A stretch of 64,000 nucleotides of DNA from Nitrosospira multiformis (GTDB lineage: Bacteria; Pseudomonadota; Gammaproteobacteria; Burkholderiales; Nitrosomonadaceae): positions 1 through 64,000 of the forward strand of contig JAFKJB010000004.1 of the NCBI GenBank assembly GCA_017306155.1. The letters are read 5' to 3'. A model generated the notes under the pieces. That model was not told the origin of the DNA, made no database searches, and worked only from the letters and a program-made list of their open reading frames with translations. A program made the position numbers and the translations under genes. Positions 55,958 through 63,993 of the stretch are shown one piece after another; within the stretch, counting starts at the first letter, position 1, and each line of letters begins with the position of its first letter.

Positions 55958-56840
55958 TTTCCAGGATTGGGCGAGAAGCCACCAGGTACGCATCGAAAAT
56001 TCCCTGCAAGCCCTGCTTCCCGCCGCAGACATCGCGCCTGAGCGTTTGCATGAAGCGATGCGCTACACCGTTCTGGGCGGGGGCAAGCGCGTACGGCCCC
56101 TGCTCGCTTTTGCAGCGGGTGAGCTGAACAATGCGAATAAGGAGAGGGTAACGATTGCTGCTGCCGCGGTGGAACTCATTCATGCCTATTCACTTGTGCA
56201 CGATGATTTGCCCTGCATGGATGACGACGTATTGCGTCGGGGCAAGCCTACCTGCCATATCGAGTATGGGGAAGCGATCGCGCTGCTGGCCGGTGACAGC
56301 TTGCAGAGTCTTGCTTTTCAGTTGCTGGCTGAATATTCCCTGGCTGACGCTCCGCAGATGCAACTCGAAATGATCAGGCGTCTGGCTCAGGCAGCAGGGT
56401 CGCGCGGCATGGCGGGAGGACAGGCTGTCGATCTTGCCAGTGTCGGCAGGACATTAAGTCTGCCCGAGCTGGAATTCATGCATATTCACAAGACCGGCGC
56501 GCTTATTCGTGCCGCGGTAATGCTGGGTGCCTATTGTGGCAACAGGTTGGACGAAGCCCAGTTGGCAGCCCTCGATCATTTTGCCAAATGCATTGGTCTT
56601 GCATTTCAGGTTGTCGATGACGTTCTCGATGCCGAGGCAACCACTGCCACCCTCGGCAAGACCGCCGGCAAGGATGCCGAAAACAATAAGCCTACCTATG
56701 TGAGTATTCTGGGGAGCACACGGGCTCGCGAGCTCGCGGAGGAGTTGCGACGAGAGGCATATGCATCGCTGGAAATCTTTGACGCAACCGCGGGACGATT
56801 GAGACAGGTAACTGACTTTATCATTCAGCGGGAATTTTAA
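55947..56840 (+). CDS. ispA: Farnesyl (geranyl) diphosphate synthase
   Basis: A 297-residue short-chain trans-prenyl synthase. First Asp-rich motif DDLPCMDDD, second DDVLD; GGGKRVRPLLAFAAGE and MAGGQAVDL also fit. ATG at 55947 is preferred over TTG at 55944. It makes FPP, which also supplies heme O synthase (CtaB) in this window. Confidence 0.95.
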   Translation: MTADFQDWARSHQVRIENSLQALLPAADIAPERLHEAMRYTVLGGGKRVRPLLAFAAGELNNANKERVTIAAAAVELIHAYSLVHDDLPCMDDDVLRRGKPTCHIEYGEAIALLAGDSLQSLAFQLLAEYSLADAPQMQLEMIRRLAQAAGSRGMAGGQAVDLASVGRTLSLPELEFMHIHKTGALIRAAVMLGAYCGNRLDEAQLAALDHFAKCIGLAFQVVDDVLDAEATTATLGKTAGKDAENNKPTYVSILGSTRARELAEELRREAYASLEIFDATAGRLRQVTDFIIQREF

Positions 56841-56888
56841 GGCCGGCGTGTTTTCCGGAAAAAAGATTTTGTAATTTTCAAGGTTTAA

Positions 56889-58733
56889 ATGTATTCATTG
56901 CTCGATACCATTACAGATCCTGCGAAGCTGCGGACGCTGGAACGTAAGTTGCTGCCACAGCTTGCAGACGAGTTGCGCCAATTCCTGGTTGAATCGGTAG
57001 CCAAAACAGGGGGTCATCTATCCTCCAATCTGGGTACGGTCGAACTGACCATCGCACTGCACTATGTTTTCAATACGCCCTACGACCGCCTGGTCTGGGA
57101 TGTGGGCCATCAGACCTATGCCCATAAGATTCTGACCGGACGGCGCGGAGGCATGAGCAAATTGCGCATGCGCGGGGGCGTTGCCGGCTTTCCTAGACGG
57201 GATGAAAGTGAATATGACGCTTTCGGTACTGCCCACTCCAGCACCTCCATCAGTGCTGCGCTTGGGATGGCAGTAGCGTCGCAGCGGGAGGGCAAGAAGC
57301 GGTCCGTGGTCGCGGTGATTGGCGATGGCGCGATGAGCGCCGGCATGGCGTTCGAAGCTTTGAATAATGCTGGCGCCATGGATACCAACCTGCTGGTCAT
57401 TCTGAACGACAACGATATGTCGATTTCCCGGCCAGTGGGAGCGCTCAACAATCATCTGGCGCGGCTCATGTCCGGCCAGTTCTATGCGACTGCGCGCCGC
57501 GCCGGCGAGAAAATGCTGGGAGTGGTTCCCCATGTGCTGGAACTCGCCAAGCGGGCCGAGGAGCATGTAAAAGGCATGGTGACGCCAAGCACGCTGTTTG
57601 AAGAATTCGGTTTCAATTATATCGGGCCTATTGATGGTCATGATCTTGACGTGCTTGTTAGCACGCTCAATAACATCCGGCATCTTCGCGGTCCCCAGTT
57701 TCTGCACGTGGTCACCCGTAAAGGAGCGGGATACAAGGCAGCGGAAGATGATCCGATTCTTTATCACGGCGTAACCAGGTTCAATCCCGATGCGGGCATC
57801 ATCCCCAAAGCTTCGGCCAAGCCGTCCTATACCCAGATTTTCGGGGACTGGTTGTGCGATATGGCGGCCTTGGACCAGCGTCTGGTGGGGATCACTCCCG
57901 CAATGCGGGAGGGGTCTGGTATGGTGAGGTTTTCTCACGAGTATCCCGATCGTTATTTTGACGTAGGCATTGCCGAGCAGCATGCCGTCACCTTTGCAGC
58001 CGGCCTCGCGTGCGACGGGCTGAAGCCGGTGGTGGCGATCTATTCGACCTTTCTCCAGCGTGCCTATGACCAGCTGATTCATGACGTCGCCATTCAGAAT
58101 CTCCCTGTCGTATTTGCCATAGATCGCGCCGGGCTGGTGGGAGCAGACGGACCTACTCATGCGGGCAGTTTCGATTTGACTTACCTGCGCTGTATTCCGA
58201 ACATTACCGTAATGACCCCCGCGGATGAGAACGAATGCCGGCAGATGCTCTATACCGCATTTCAGATGAGTACCCCCGCGGCTGTGCGTTATCCTCGCGG
58301 TTCGGGCACGGGTGCAGCGCCGCAGAAAGAGATGCAGATGCTGCCGATCGGGCGTGGTGAAATACGGCGGAAGGGAGCGAAAATTGCACTGCTCGCGTTT
58401 GGCAGCATGCTTCAGCCTTGCCTCGATGCAGCGGAAGAATTGAATGCGACAGTCGCCAATATGCGTTTTGTCAAACCGCTGGACGATGATCTCATCGCAT
58501 CGCTGGCAACCAATCACGAATTGCTCGTTACAGTGGAGGAAAATACTGTCATGGGCGGCGCCGGCAGCGCGGTTCTGGAATCACTCTCTGCCCGGGGTCG
58601 TACAGTTCCGGTATTGCAGCTGGGCCTGCCGGATACTTTCGTCGACCAGGGCGATCCCTCTCAGATGTTGAGCGAGTGCGGACTGGACAGGGAAGGTATC
58701 TTACGCTCCGTGAGAGCGAGATTCCCGAAGTAA
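56889..58733 (+). CDS. dxs: 1-deoxy-D-xylulose-5-phosphate synthase
   Basis: A 614-residue thiamine diphosphate enzyme starting the MEP pathway. [60 protein letters not shown] and [19 protein letters not shown], with [20 protein letters not shown], are conserved. It follows ispA by 48 bases in the classic xseB-ispA-dxs operon. Confidence 0.97.
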   Translation: MYSLLDTITDPAKLRTLERKLLPQLADELRQFLVESVAKTGGHLSSNLGTVELTIALHYVFNTPYDRLVWDVGHQTYAHKILTGRRGGMSKLRMRGGVAGFPRRDESEYDAFGTAHSSTSISAALGMAVASQREGKKRSVVAVIGDGAMSAGMAFEALNNAGAMDTNLLVILNDNDMSISRPVGALNNHLARLMSGQFYATARRAGEKMLGVVPHVLELAKRAEEHVKGMVTPSTLFEEFGFNYIGPIDGHDLDVLVSTLNNIRHLRGPQFLHVVTRKGAGYKAAEDDPILYHGVTRFNPDAGIIPKASAKPSYTQIFGDWLCDMAALDQRLVGITPAMREGSGMVRFSHEYPDRYFDVGIAEQHAVTFAAGLACDGLKPVVAIYSTFLQRAYDQLIHDVAIQNLPVVFAIDRAGLVGADGPTHAGSFDLTYLRCIPNITVMTPADENECRQMLYTAFQMSTPAAVRYPRGSGTGAAPQKEMQMLPIGRGEIRRKGAKIALLAFGSMLQPCLDAAEELNATVANMRFVKPLDDDLIASLATNHELLVTVEENTVMGGAGSAVLESLSARGRTVPVLQLGLPDTFVDQGDPSQMLSECGLDREGILRSVRARFPK

Positions 58734-58794
58734 ACCACTCACTTTTGCATCGCATGCCTTTGATATGCGATGTTCTTCCTTGCAACGATACACA

Positions 58795-59589
58795 ATGAAC
58801 GAAACGCTCATTGCAGATGTGCAAAGTGTAGCCGATACGCGACGCATTGCCCTCGACAAGGCAGGAATCAGGGCAATCCGCCATCCGGTAAGGGTAATGG
58901 ATAAGGCGCGCGTTGTTCAGCATACCGTGGCCGTGTTCAACATGTATGTAAACCTGCCGCATCACCTCAAAGGCGTGCACATGTCTCGTTTTGTCGAGAT
59001 GCTGAATGAGCATGATTCGGAGATTTCTGTTGAAACGTTTGAAAAGCTGCTGGTTTCGATGGTGAAGAAGCTCGAGGCGGAATCCGGCGATATCGAAATG
59101 CGCTTTCCGTATTTCATTGGCAAAACCGCGCCGGTTTCCGGAATAAAGAGCCTGATGGACTATGACGTTACGTTCATCGGGCAAATCAGAAACAGAGAAT
59201 ACCGCTTCACTTTGAAAGTGGTCGTGCCCGTAACGAGCCTTTGCCCATGCTCCAAACAGGTATCGGACTATGGGGCGCACAACCAGCGATCCCATATGTC
59301 CATATCAATCCGGACAAATCATTTTGTATGGATAGAAGATCTGATCCGCATCGCAGAAGACCAGGCATCCTGTGAGCTTTATGGATTGCTTAAACGCTCA
59401 GACGAAAAGTATGTCACCGAGAAGGCCTACGGTAATCCCAAATTCGTCGAGGATGCAGTGCGGGATATCGCATCAGTGCTCAATCGGGACGAGCGGATAG
59501 ACGCTTACACAGTGGAAGCGGAAAATTTCGAATCCATTCATAATCATTCCGCATATGCACTGATCGAGTGCGACAAATTGAAGAACTGA
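58795..59589 (+). CDS. folE2: GTP cyclohydrolase FolE2 (type IB)
   Basis: A 264-residue GCYH-IB enzyme converting GTP to dihydroneopterin triphosphate for folate synthesis. [25 protein letters not shown] contains the metal-binding Cys region and [14 protein letters not shown] the conserved substrate part. FolE2 can work without zinc. ATG 58795 is preferred to the in-frame start 30 bases upstream. Placement after dxs is common in betaproteobacteria. Confidence 0.95.
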   Translation: MNETLIADVQSVADTRRIALDKAGIRAIRHPVRVMDKARVVQHTVAVFNMYVNLPHHLKGVHMSRFVEMLNEHDSEISVETFEKLLVSMVKKLEAESGDIEMRFPYFIGKTAPVSGIKSLMDYDVTFIGQIRNREYRFTLKVVVPVTSLCPCSKQVSDYGAHNQRSHMSISIRTNHFVWIEDLIRIAEDQASCELYGLLKRSDEKYVTEKAYGNPKFVEDAVRDIASVLNRDERIDAYTVEAENFESIHNHSAYALIECDKLKN

Positions 59590-59716
59590 GCCTCTTCCAA
59601 TCTCGATCTGTTTCCCTCGCCGGTCGCACCGATCCAGTACCGTGCTTCGGGGTAATGCACAGCCATATAAGCGCAATCGAGCGCCGGATCTGATTCAGCC
59701 CGAAGAGGATCTCAAA

Positions 59717-59745
59717 TTGACCTTTTTGCGGCTTAAAGGTATATT
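59717..59745 (+). promoter_or_regulatory. Promoter of the tRNA cluster
   Basis: TTGACC at 59717-59722 and TATATT at 59740-59745 are 17 bases apart and lie 11 bases upstream of tRNA-Pro. This is a good sigma-70 site. Confidence 0.65.
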
Positions 59746-59756
59746 ATCGCCCTTTC

Positions 59757-59833
59757 CGGGGTGTAGCGTAGCCTGGTAGCGCGCCTGGTTTGGGACCAGG
59801 ATGTCGGGAGTTCAAATCTCTCCACCCCGACCA
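59757..59833 (+). tRNA. tRNA-Pro (anticodon TGG)
   Basis: Acceptor CGGGGTG with CACCCCG, anticodon loop TTTGGGA giving TGG, T-arm GTTCAAATC, discriminator A, CCA encoded at 59831-59833. All arms are regular. First of three tRNA genes. Confidence 0.97.
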
Positions 59834-59868
59834 TTCATGCTAATTCGAGGCGAAATCCGATTTGAGTG

Positions 59869-59945
59869 GTGCCCGTAGCTCAACCGGATAGAGCACCAGC
59901 CTTCTAAGCTGGGGGTTACAGGTTCGATTCCTGTCGGGCACGCCA
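59869..59945 (+). tRNA. tRNA-Arg (anticodon TCT)
   Basis: Acceptor GTGCCCG with CGGGCAC, anticodon loop CTTCTAA giving TCT (AGA/AGG), T-arm GTTCGATTC, discriminator G and encoded CCA at 59943-59945. Second tRNA of the cluster. Confidence 0.97.
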
Positions 59946-60009
59946 TAAGTTATCTCCCGTCGTGTCCAGCGTCGGGTTTCGGACTGTGTTGTTGCGATTT
60001 TCTCGGATG

Positions 60010-60084
60010 GTGGCTGTAGCTCAGCGGTAGAGTCCCGGATTGTGATTCCGGTTGTCGTGGGTTCGATCCCCATCAGCCACCCCA
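60010..60084 (+). tRNA. tRNA-His (anticodon GTG)
   Basis: Acceptor GTGGCTG with CAGCCAC, anticodon loop TTGTGAT giving GTG, T-arm GTTCGATCC, discriminator C with encoded CCA. The base before it, G60009, is the His-specific G-1 and pairs with the discriminator C. The phage-like element begins just to the right. Confidence 0.97.
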
Positions 60085-60091
60085 ATAAAAC

Positions 60092-60120
60092 AAAGACTTG
60101 GAATTTCTAAGTCTTTTTTT
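60092..60120 (+). terminator. Intrinsic terminator after the tRNA cluster
   Basis: AAAGACTT at 60092-60099 pairs with AAGTCTTT at 60109-60116, then TTTT. Eight bases after the CCA of tRNA-His. Confidence 0.8.
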
Positions 60121-60140
60121 ATGTCTCCTATTGGGGAAAA

Positions 60141-60158
60141 TGTAACCGATTTGTAACC
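60141..60158. repeat. Phased direct repeat TGTAACC beside tRNA-His
   Basis: TGTAACC occurs at 60141 and again at 60152, eleven bases apart, about one helical turn. Short phased repeats next to a tRNA are typical of integrase arm-binding sites at an element boundary. No integrase is in the window. Confidence 0.4.
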
Positions 60159-60179
60159 CGCTTTTATAAATTGTCACAT

Positions 60180-60195
60180 GTGCAGACGTCTGCAC
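60180..60195. repeat. 16-bp palindrome, copy 1
   Basis: GTGCAGACGTCTGCAC is a perfect palindrome. The identical 16 bases (17 with the next T) occur at 63448-63463. This copy is noncoding, between the tRNA-His terminator and the element's left-end terminator. Confidence 0.8.
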
Positions 60196-60205
60196 TTTTC
60201 CCTGG

Positions 60206-60241
60206 ACAAATAAAAACCCCTCATTTTTCAGATGAGGGGTT
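60206..60241 (-). terminator. Intrinsic terminator closing the phage-like gene run
   Basis: On the minus strand, AACCCCTCAT, a seven-base loop, ATGAGGGGTT, then TTTTATTT: ten perfect pairs with a T-rich tail, 32 bases after the stop of the last leftward gene. Confidence 0.9.
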
Positions 60242-60272
60242 GCTTTACCTGGTGCGTTCAAGCTGGTTTAGC

Positions 60273-60890
60273 TTAAACAGGCGTCGGTGGATTTATAGGC
60301 TTTTTTCGAGCTTCCTTTTGCGATTCTACTGCGGCCTGCACCACTCCAAAATCATTTATCCCGGCCTCGATCTCCTCTATTTGGGCTTGCAGTTCAGAGT
60401 TCTCTTTCGTCAGCTTATCGATTTCAGCCAGTCTTCTCGGCATCGTAGGTCCGACAATGGTCGGGTATTCCATCTCCTGTATCGCTCGCCGCACACCCGC
60501 CTTTAATTGATCTCCGAGCATGTAAAACAGTGCTCTTTCAATCGTTTTTGTCGTGGGCTGCATATTGCTATGCACGGTTGCCTGTAATACCCGCAAAGGG
60601 GTACCCAAGTTTTCCACCAGGCGCGCTGGACCGTTTTGATAGGAGTATTTCTGCGGACTATCCATAGGATTTGATACAAACTTATTTAGTTCAGCTTGAA
60701 GCAATTGCGGATAGTCACTGCCAGAATCATCCATCCACTTGCTGACCAATTCGATCAATTCCTCCTTTGGCAGCGGGAGTTTCCGAAGTTCCTCTATCCG
60801 GAGCTTATTCTTCTCCATTGTCGCTCGCATCTTCTTGCACTCGTTAAGAGCGCTTTCCAAAGTGCTTTTCACTTTCAACCAGTCAAACAT
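60273..60890 (-). CDS. Phage-element protein of unknown function, coiled coil
   Basis: A 205-residue protein not recognised. Residues 5-45 (Lys/Glu/Leu-rich) and about 150-185 (LAEIDKLTKENSELQAQIEEIE) are predicted coiled coil; the middle part is mixed. The C-terminus is basic and Pro-rich. The start is ATG 60890, or TTG six bases upstream. It is the last gene of the leftward run and lies where a decoration or capsid gene would be expected, but neither the length nor the sequence supports capsid. Confidence 0.6.
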   Translation of the reverse strand: MFDWLKVKSTLESALNECKKMRATMEKNKLRIEELRKLPLPKEELIELVSKWMDDSGSDYPQLLQAELNKFVSNPMDSPQKYSYQNGPARLVENLGTPLRVLQATVHSNMQPTTKTIERALFYMLGDQLKAGVRRAIQEMEYPTIVGPTMPRRLAEIDKLTKENSELQAQIEEIEAGINDFGVVQAAVESQKEARKKPINPPTPV

Positions 60891-60921
60891 GATCAATATT
60901 CCTTTGTCTTTTCAGGTTTGT

Positions 60922-61293
60922 TTAAACGCCGCTTGCATCGCGGCGTAATAATTGGAAGCGGTTTTCCGCAGCTGCCTTGGTATAGGCCGTGAAGCCTTCG
61001 AGTGTCACGAATTCCTCTCGAATCTGCGGATCACTGTCCCACTGGGCAGCGCAGGATTCTTCCAGATGCGCAGGGTCTGGTGCCTGCCTTGTCGCACCAA
61101 GCGCAGCCACAAACGCTTTGGCCGTACCAGTGGCATAAGGCTGGTCGACCCTTACTACCCTATTACCGGTCCCCCTGATGTTGCCTGCCGCAGCTGCCCG
61201 CGTATAGGCCGTGAAGGCCTCCAGCGTTACGAATTCCTCTCGAATCTTCGGATCAGCGCGCCATTGGGCAGCGCAGGATTCTTCCAGATGCAT
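60922..61293 (-). CDS. Nested in-frame C-terminal product of the S49 gene, scaffold-like
   Basis: Within the protease gene, AAAGGAGGAGAAAATCACT precedes an in-frame ATG at 61293; the Shine-Dalgarno match is stronger than that of the outer start. The product would be 123 residues and contain just the two repeated modules. In phage lambda, scaffold Nu3 is made from a nested in-frame start within protease C, so the layout suggests an analogous scaffold or assembly factor. The sequence is not otherwise similar to Nu3. Confidence 0.5.
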   Translation of the reverse strand: MHLEESCAAQWRADPKIREEFVTLEAFTAYTRAAAAGNIRGTGNRVVRVDQPYATGTAKAFVAALGATRQAPDPAHLEESCAAQWDSDPQIREEFVTLEGFTAYTKAAAENRFQLLRRDASGV

Positions 61294-62121
61294 AGTGATT
61301 TTCTCCTCCTTTTTCGTTGACCTGGCTGCGCTGGGCATTGCGCCAGGCGAAACCAGGGTACTTTCAAACGTGCCAATGGCGTCAGCCAGTCCCGCCCTTA
61401 CTGCCGCAATGCCAACCAATACGCCGCCTTGGCCAAAGTCGGAGTTGACCTTCTGTTCGGTCACTCCGCGAAAGCGGGCAACTTTGGCGGTAAATACGAG
61501 GCCAATGCCGTCGATTTCATTCTGCAGGACCTGGCGCCCTTCAGGGGTTGCCGGATCAGGTCTTTTCTTCGGTGCATTGGAAGAAACGATCTGATGAAAA
61601 GTGACTCCCTGCATTTTCTGGCGCTCTCTGTCATCGATGGCTGTGCCAACCACTCCAATGCTGCCTACCAGGGCTGTATCGGAAATTGTGATGCGGCTGG
61701 TAGCGGAGGCCAGCCAGTAAGCAGCGGAAGCTCCCATTCCGGACACAAAAGACTCTATTGGCTTGATGGATCGAGCCGAGAATATTTGATCCGCCAGCGG
61801 AGATATTCCGGATACAGCGCCTCCAGGTGAATCGATGTTCAGTACGATCTTGTTAATGGACGAGTCGGCCAGGGCCGCACTGAATTCCTGCTGGATGGTT
61901 TCCACATCCGTGCCGCCAAAGAGCATGTTGAGGAAGCTTGCGCGCGGCGTGATAGGGCCAGTGACATCGATAACTGCCACGCCGTCCTGAGAAACGCTTT
62001 TGCGCTGAATCGCAGGAAGTCTGAGGCCCGGGCCGGCGGCGTTCTCGTTTCGGACCCAGCTTTCAAATGTCTCCTTGTGCACTGCCCAGGGCAGGCCATA
62101 GAGTTCGGCGCGAAGGTTCAT
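60922..62121 (-). CDS. S49-family phage head maturation protease
   Basis: A 399-residue protein. Residues about 50-265 are an SppA/ClpP-type S49 protease: LNIDSPGGAVSG, ESFVSGMGASAAYWLASA (catalytic Ser) and ALVGSIGVVGTAID, with a Lys following. In tailed phages this enzyme trims scaffold and portal during head assembly. The C-terminal 123 residues carry two copies of a module, HLEESCAAQW(x)DP(x)IREEFVTLE(x)FTAYT(x)AA, of about 40 residues each, separated by about 40. A strong internal start at 61293 marks the boundary. ATG 62121 overlaps the preceding gene by four bases. Confidence 0.85.
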   Translation of the reverse strand: MNLRAELYGLPWAVHKETFESWVRNENAAGPGLRLPAIQRKSVSQDGVAVIDVTGPITPRASFLNMLFGGTDVETIQQEFSAALADSSINKIVLNIDSPGGAVSGISPLADQIFSARSIKPIESFVSGMGASAAYWLASATSRITISDTALVGSIGVVGTAIDDRERQKMQGVTFHQIVSSNAPKKRPDPATPEGRQVLQNEIDGIGLVFTAKVARFRGVTEQKVNSDFGQGGVLVGIAAVRAGLADAIGTFESTLVSPGAMPSAARSTKKEEKITMHLEESCAAQWRADPKIREEFVTLEAFTAYTRAAAAGNIRGTGNRVVRVDQPYATGTAKAFVAALGATRQAPDPAHLEESCAAQWDSDPQIREEFVTLEGFTAYTKAAAENRFQLLRRDASGV

Positions 62122-62363
62122 AAGCTTTTTGCCTCCGTAGCCGTATGCCGATAGGCTGATCTAAGCGCGTTTTCGATCTGCTCCTGGCTGAGCACATCAG
62201 TTATCAAAGGCGGCAGTTCGCCTTTTTCATCATCGCAGTCCATCGCCTGGCGAAGGATGCGTTCATGATAATCGGTGAGGTCATCACAATGGCGCGCTCG
62301 CAGCTCCTCAGATTCCTTCCAGGCGTGAAGCGTGAGAACAGCCAGCTTTCCCAAAATATCCAT
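62118..62363 (-). CDS. Small phage-element protein, unknown
   Basis: An 81-residue acidic protein, mostly helical (MDILGKLAVLTLHAWKESEELRARHCDDLTDYHERI). AGGA lies 8 bases upstream of ATG 62363. It overlaps the S49 gene start by four bases. No family recognised. Confidence 0.6.
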   Translation of the reverse strand: MDILGKLAVLTLHAWKESEELRARHCDDLTDYHERILRQAMDCDDEKGELPPLITDVLSQEQIENALRSAYRHTATEAKSL

Positions 62364-62408
62364 GTACGGTTTTCCTATGTGAATTGATGGATTGATCGCG
62401 GTAGTCGA

Positions 62409-62987
62409 TCAAGGTTGATCGTACGTATCGGCATGGACGTGCAACAAGATGGAGGAGGTGCATGAAGCTGTGGCATGTTCCTGCACTATCTTTTTCAGCT
62501 GGACCCAGCCATGAGGCACTACGCCATTTCCAAACTTGAAGGCAAAGAATAGTGCGCAGCGCAAAGGGGTCGTATCTTCAGGAGGAAGTGCGCGATCCTC
62601 CCAGTCAGGCCAGAAAACCTCCTGGAAGGTGTCAATGTGCTTACCCAGTTCCACGCAACGGCTGTATTCTTTCGTTCCATCGATAAGTTCGAAAGCACGA
62701 ACGAGCCAGGCATTGCGCGCTTCGAATCTATCGACGGTGCGCCAGTCGCGCTGAGCCGCTGAAGGCGCAAGATTCATCACCTCATCGAGGGCGCGCATCC
62801 CATTCACGTATTCCCGGATTTTCGCTCTAACCCACAGAAGAGTTTCCGCTGGAACCGGTTCGCTATCAGGTGCGGCAAGTGCCTTGATATGTGTCGCAAT
62901 ATCAGGTGGAAGTCCGTCCTGCCTCTCTGGTTCACCTCCCGCTGCCAGTTGCCCCCAATGATTCGCCGGGATGTGGGACGCACTCAT
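62409..62987 (-). CDS. Phage-element protein, unknown
   Basis: A 192-residue protein, not recognised. Trp- and acid-rich: VRAKIREYVNGMRALDEVMNLAPSAAQRDWRTVDRF and TFQEVFWPDWEDRALPPEDTTPLRCALFFAFKFGNGVVPHGW. No transmembrane or signal segment. The position between the small terminase and the S49 gene is where a large terminase and portal would sit, but it lacks a Walker A motif and is too short. Confidence 0.6.
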   Translation of the reverse strand: MSASHIPANHWGQLAAGGEPERQDGLPPDIATHIKALAAPDSEPVPAETLLWVRAKIREYVNGMRALDEVMNLAPSAAQRDWRTVDRFEARNAWLVRAFELIDGTKEYSRCVELGKHIDTFQEVFWPDWEDRALPPEDTTPLRCALFFAFKFGNGVVPHGWVQLKKIVQEHATASCTSSILLHVHADTYDQP

Positions 62988-63238
62988 TGAAGGGTCCCTC
63001 CGGGTGCGGACACTCCCTGATTTTGCGTTTCGGTTCCTTCGGTATCCTCAAACCAGTTTTCGCGAGAAATCGGGGTAAGCAAGTGCCAGGCAATACCGCT
63101 ACCAGTGAGGATTCCGATCCCTCCGGTCTTATTGTGGCCACAGTAAGCCGAGATGGTATTTTTATCACGCCGGATAATGACATTACGAGGATCCTCCAGG
63201 CACTTGATGCAAATTCCACCTGGCGCTTTAATTGCCAT
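62984..63238 (-). CDS. Small zinc-ribbon-like phage-element protein
   Basis: An 84-residue protein with GGICIKCLEDP and SAYCGHN; the CXXC pair plus later Cys/His could bind zinc. It overlaps the next gene by four bases and the small terminase gene by 11 bases. Function unknown. Confidence 0.55.
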   Translation of the reverse strand: MAIKAPGGICIKCLEDPRNVIIRRDKNTISAYCGHNKTGGIGILTGSGIAWHLLTPISRENWFEDTEGTETQNQGVSAPGGTLQ

Positions 63239-63737
63239 GGCTGAAGCCCTCCTCCTGGATAACCGTTAATTCTTTTTTTGAATACTCATCAAATTTTTTG
63301 TGGAGCGAGTCGGATACCGACCTGAGTTCTCGATTCAGCAGGAAGAAACAACGATTGGGATCACTTTCTCCGGCAAGGGCGGTTGAGGCGCGACTGGCAA
63401 TGCTTTCGTACTGTTGTTTTATTTCTCTTATGATCGAGTAAACCGCAGTGCAGACGTCTGCACTACTTACCAGGGCATGTATCTTTTCCAGATACTCGAT
63501 TTCCGCTAAATCCGCTTTGTTCTTCAGGAGCCGATGGCGCTGCGTCTCCGTCGTTGAACCATGCGCGGCCATGGCACGAGCAATCATCCATTCGATAACA
63601 GCAGCGGTGTCGTATTGGTTCTCGCCACCACGTCCGGCATCGAGGAGGATGGGAAGCCCCTCTTTTTCCTGCCAGGTCGTCAGGGTACGTTCAGAGCGTC
63701 CCAGGATTCCGGCGAGCTCACGCTTGTTTACTATCAT
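63228..63737 (-). CDS. Phage terminase small subunit (Nu1-like)
   Basis: A 169-residue DNA-packaging protein. The N-terminal winged-helix domain reads VNKRELAGILGRSERTLTTWQEKEGLPI with GGENQYDTAAVIEWMIARA, followed by the helical part TETQRHRLLKNKADLAEIEYLEKIHALVSSADV and a C-terminal helix pair. This is the Nu1 layout, which recognises the packaging site. No large subunit follows. The repeated 16-bp palindrome at 63448 lies inside this gene. Confidence 0.85.
   Translation of the reverse strand: MIVNKRELAGILGRSERTLTTWQEKEGLPILLDAGRGGENQYDTAAVIEWMIARAMAAHGSTTETQRHRLLKNKADLAEIEYLEKIHALVSSADVCTAVYSIIREIKQQYESIASRASTALAGESDPNRCFFLLNRELRSVSDSLHKKFDEYSKKELTVIQEEGFSHGN
63448..63463. repeat. 16-bp palindrome, copy 2, inside the small terminase gene
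   Basis: GTGCAGACGTCTGCAC, identical to 60180-60195. Here the symmetry extends by one pair to 18 bases. It encodes the SADVCTA segment of the small terminase. Confidence 0.8.
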
Positions 63738-63795
63738 TCGGATAACTCCGTAACCAGATTTTTAAAAAAACGATCAGGCAATTTTTCATTTGTAT

Positions 63796-63993
63796 TCAAT
63801 ATGATATGAATAACAAGGTGCTATTTACCTCCTTAAAAGGAAGGAAATGTTTAATTAAATCAATGACTAGCGCTTTTTCGCGGTCGTTCGCGCCGCATCT
63901 AAAAGACTTCCTGGGAGGACCCGTGAATTCTGGCTGGCTAAGATGCTCATCTAAGGTGCTCATGTGAGCATCTTTGTCAAAGCCTTTATCCAT
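63796..63993 (-). CDS. Possible small protein at the right edge
   Basis: A 65-residue frame, MDKGFDKDAHMSTLDEHL at its start, not recognised. It lies upstream of the terminase gene on the same strand. The window edge hides its ribosome site, and alternative starts exist at the internal Met. It contains the inverted repeats at 63941-63973. It may be a real small phage gene or noncoding. Confidence 0.3.
   Translation of the reverse strand: MDKGFDKDAHMSTLDEHLSQPEFTGPPRKSFRCGANDREKALVIDLIKHFLPFKEVNSTLLFISY
63941..63973. repeat. Inverted repeat at the element's right part
   Basis: AGATGCTCA (63941-63949) pairs with TGAGCATCT (63965-63973). A second, inner hairpin, GCTCA-TG-TGAGC, can form instead (63958-63969). 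Such exchangeable structures near a phage promoter could be an operator, but no regulator is visible. Confidence 0.35.

Noticed and set aside
62409-63238. Degenerate large terminase or portal gene
   Set aside because: The 192- and 84-residue products have no Walker A, no nuclease motif and no portal features, and the frames are intact.
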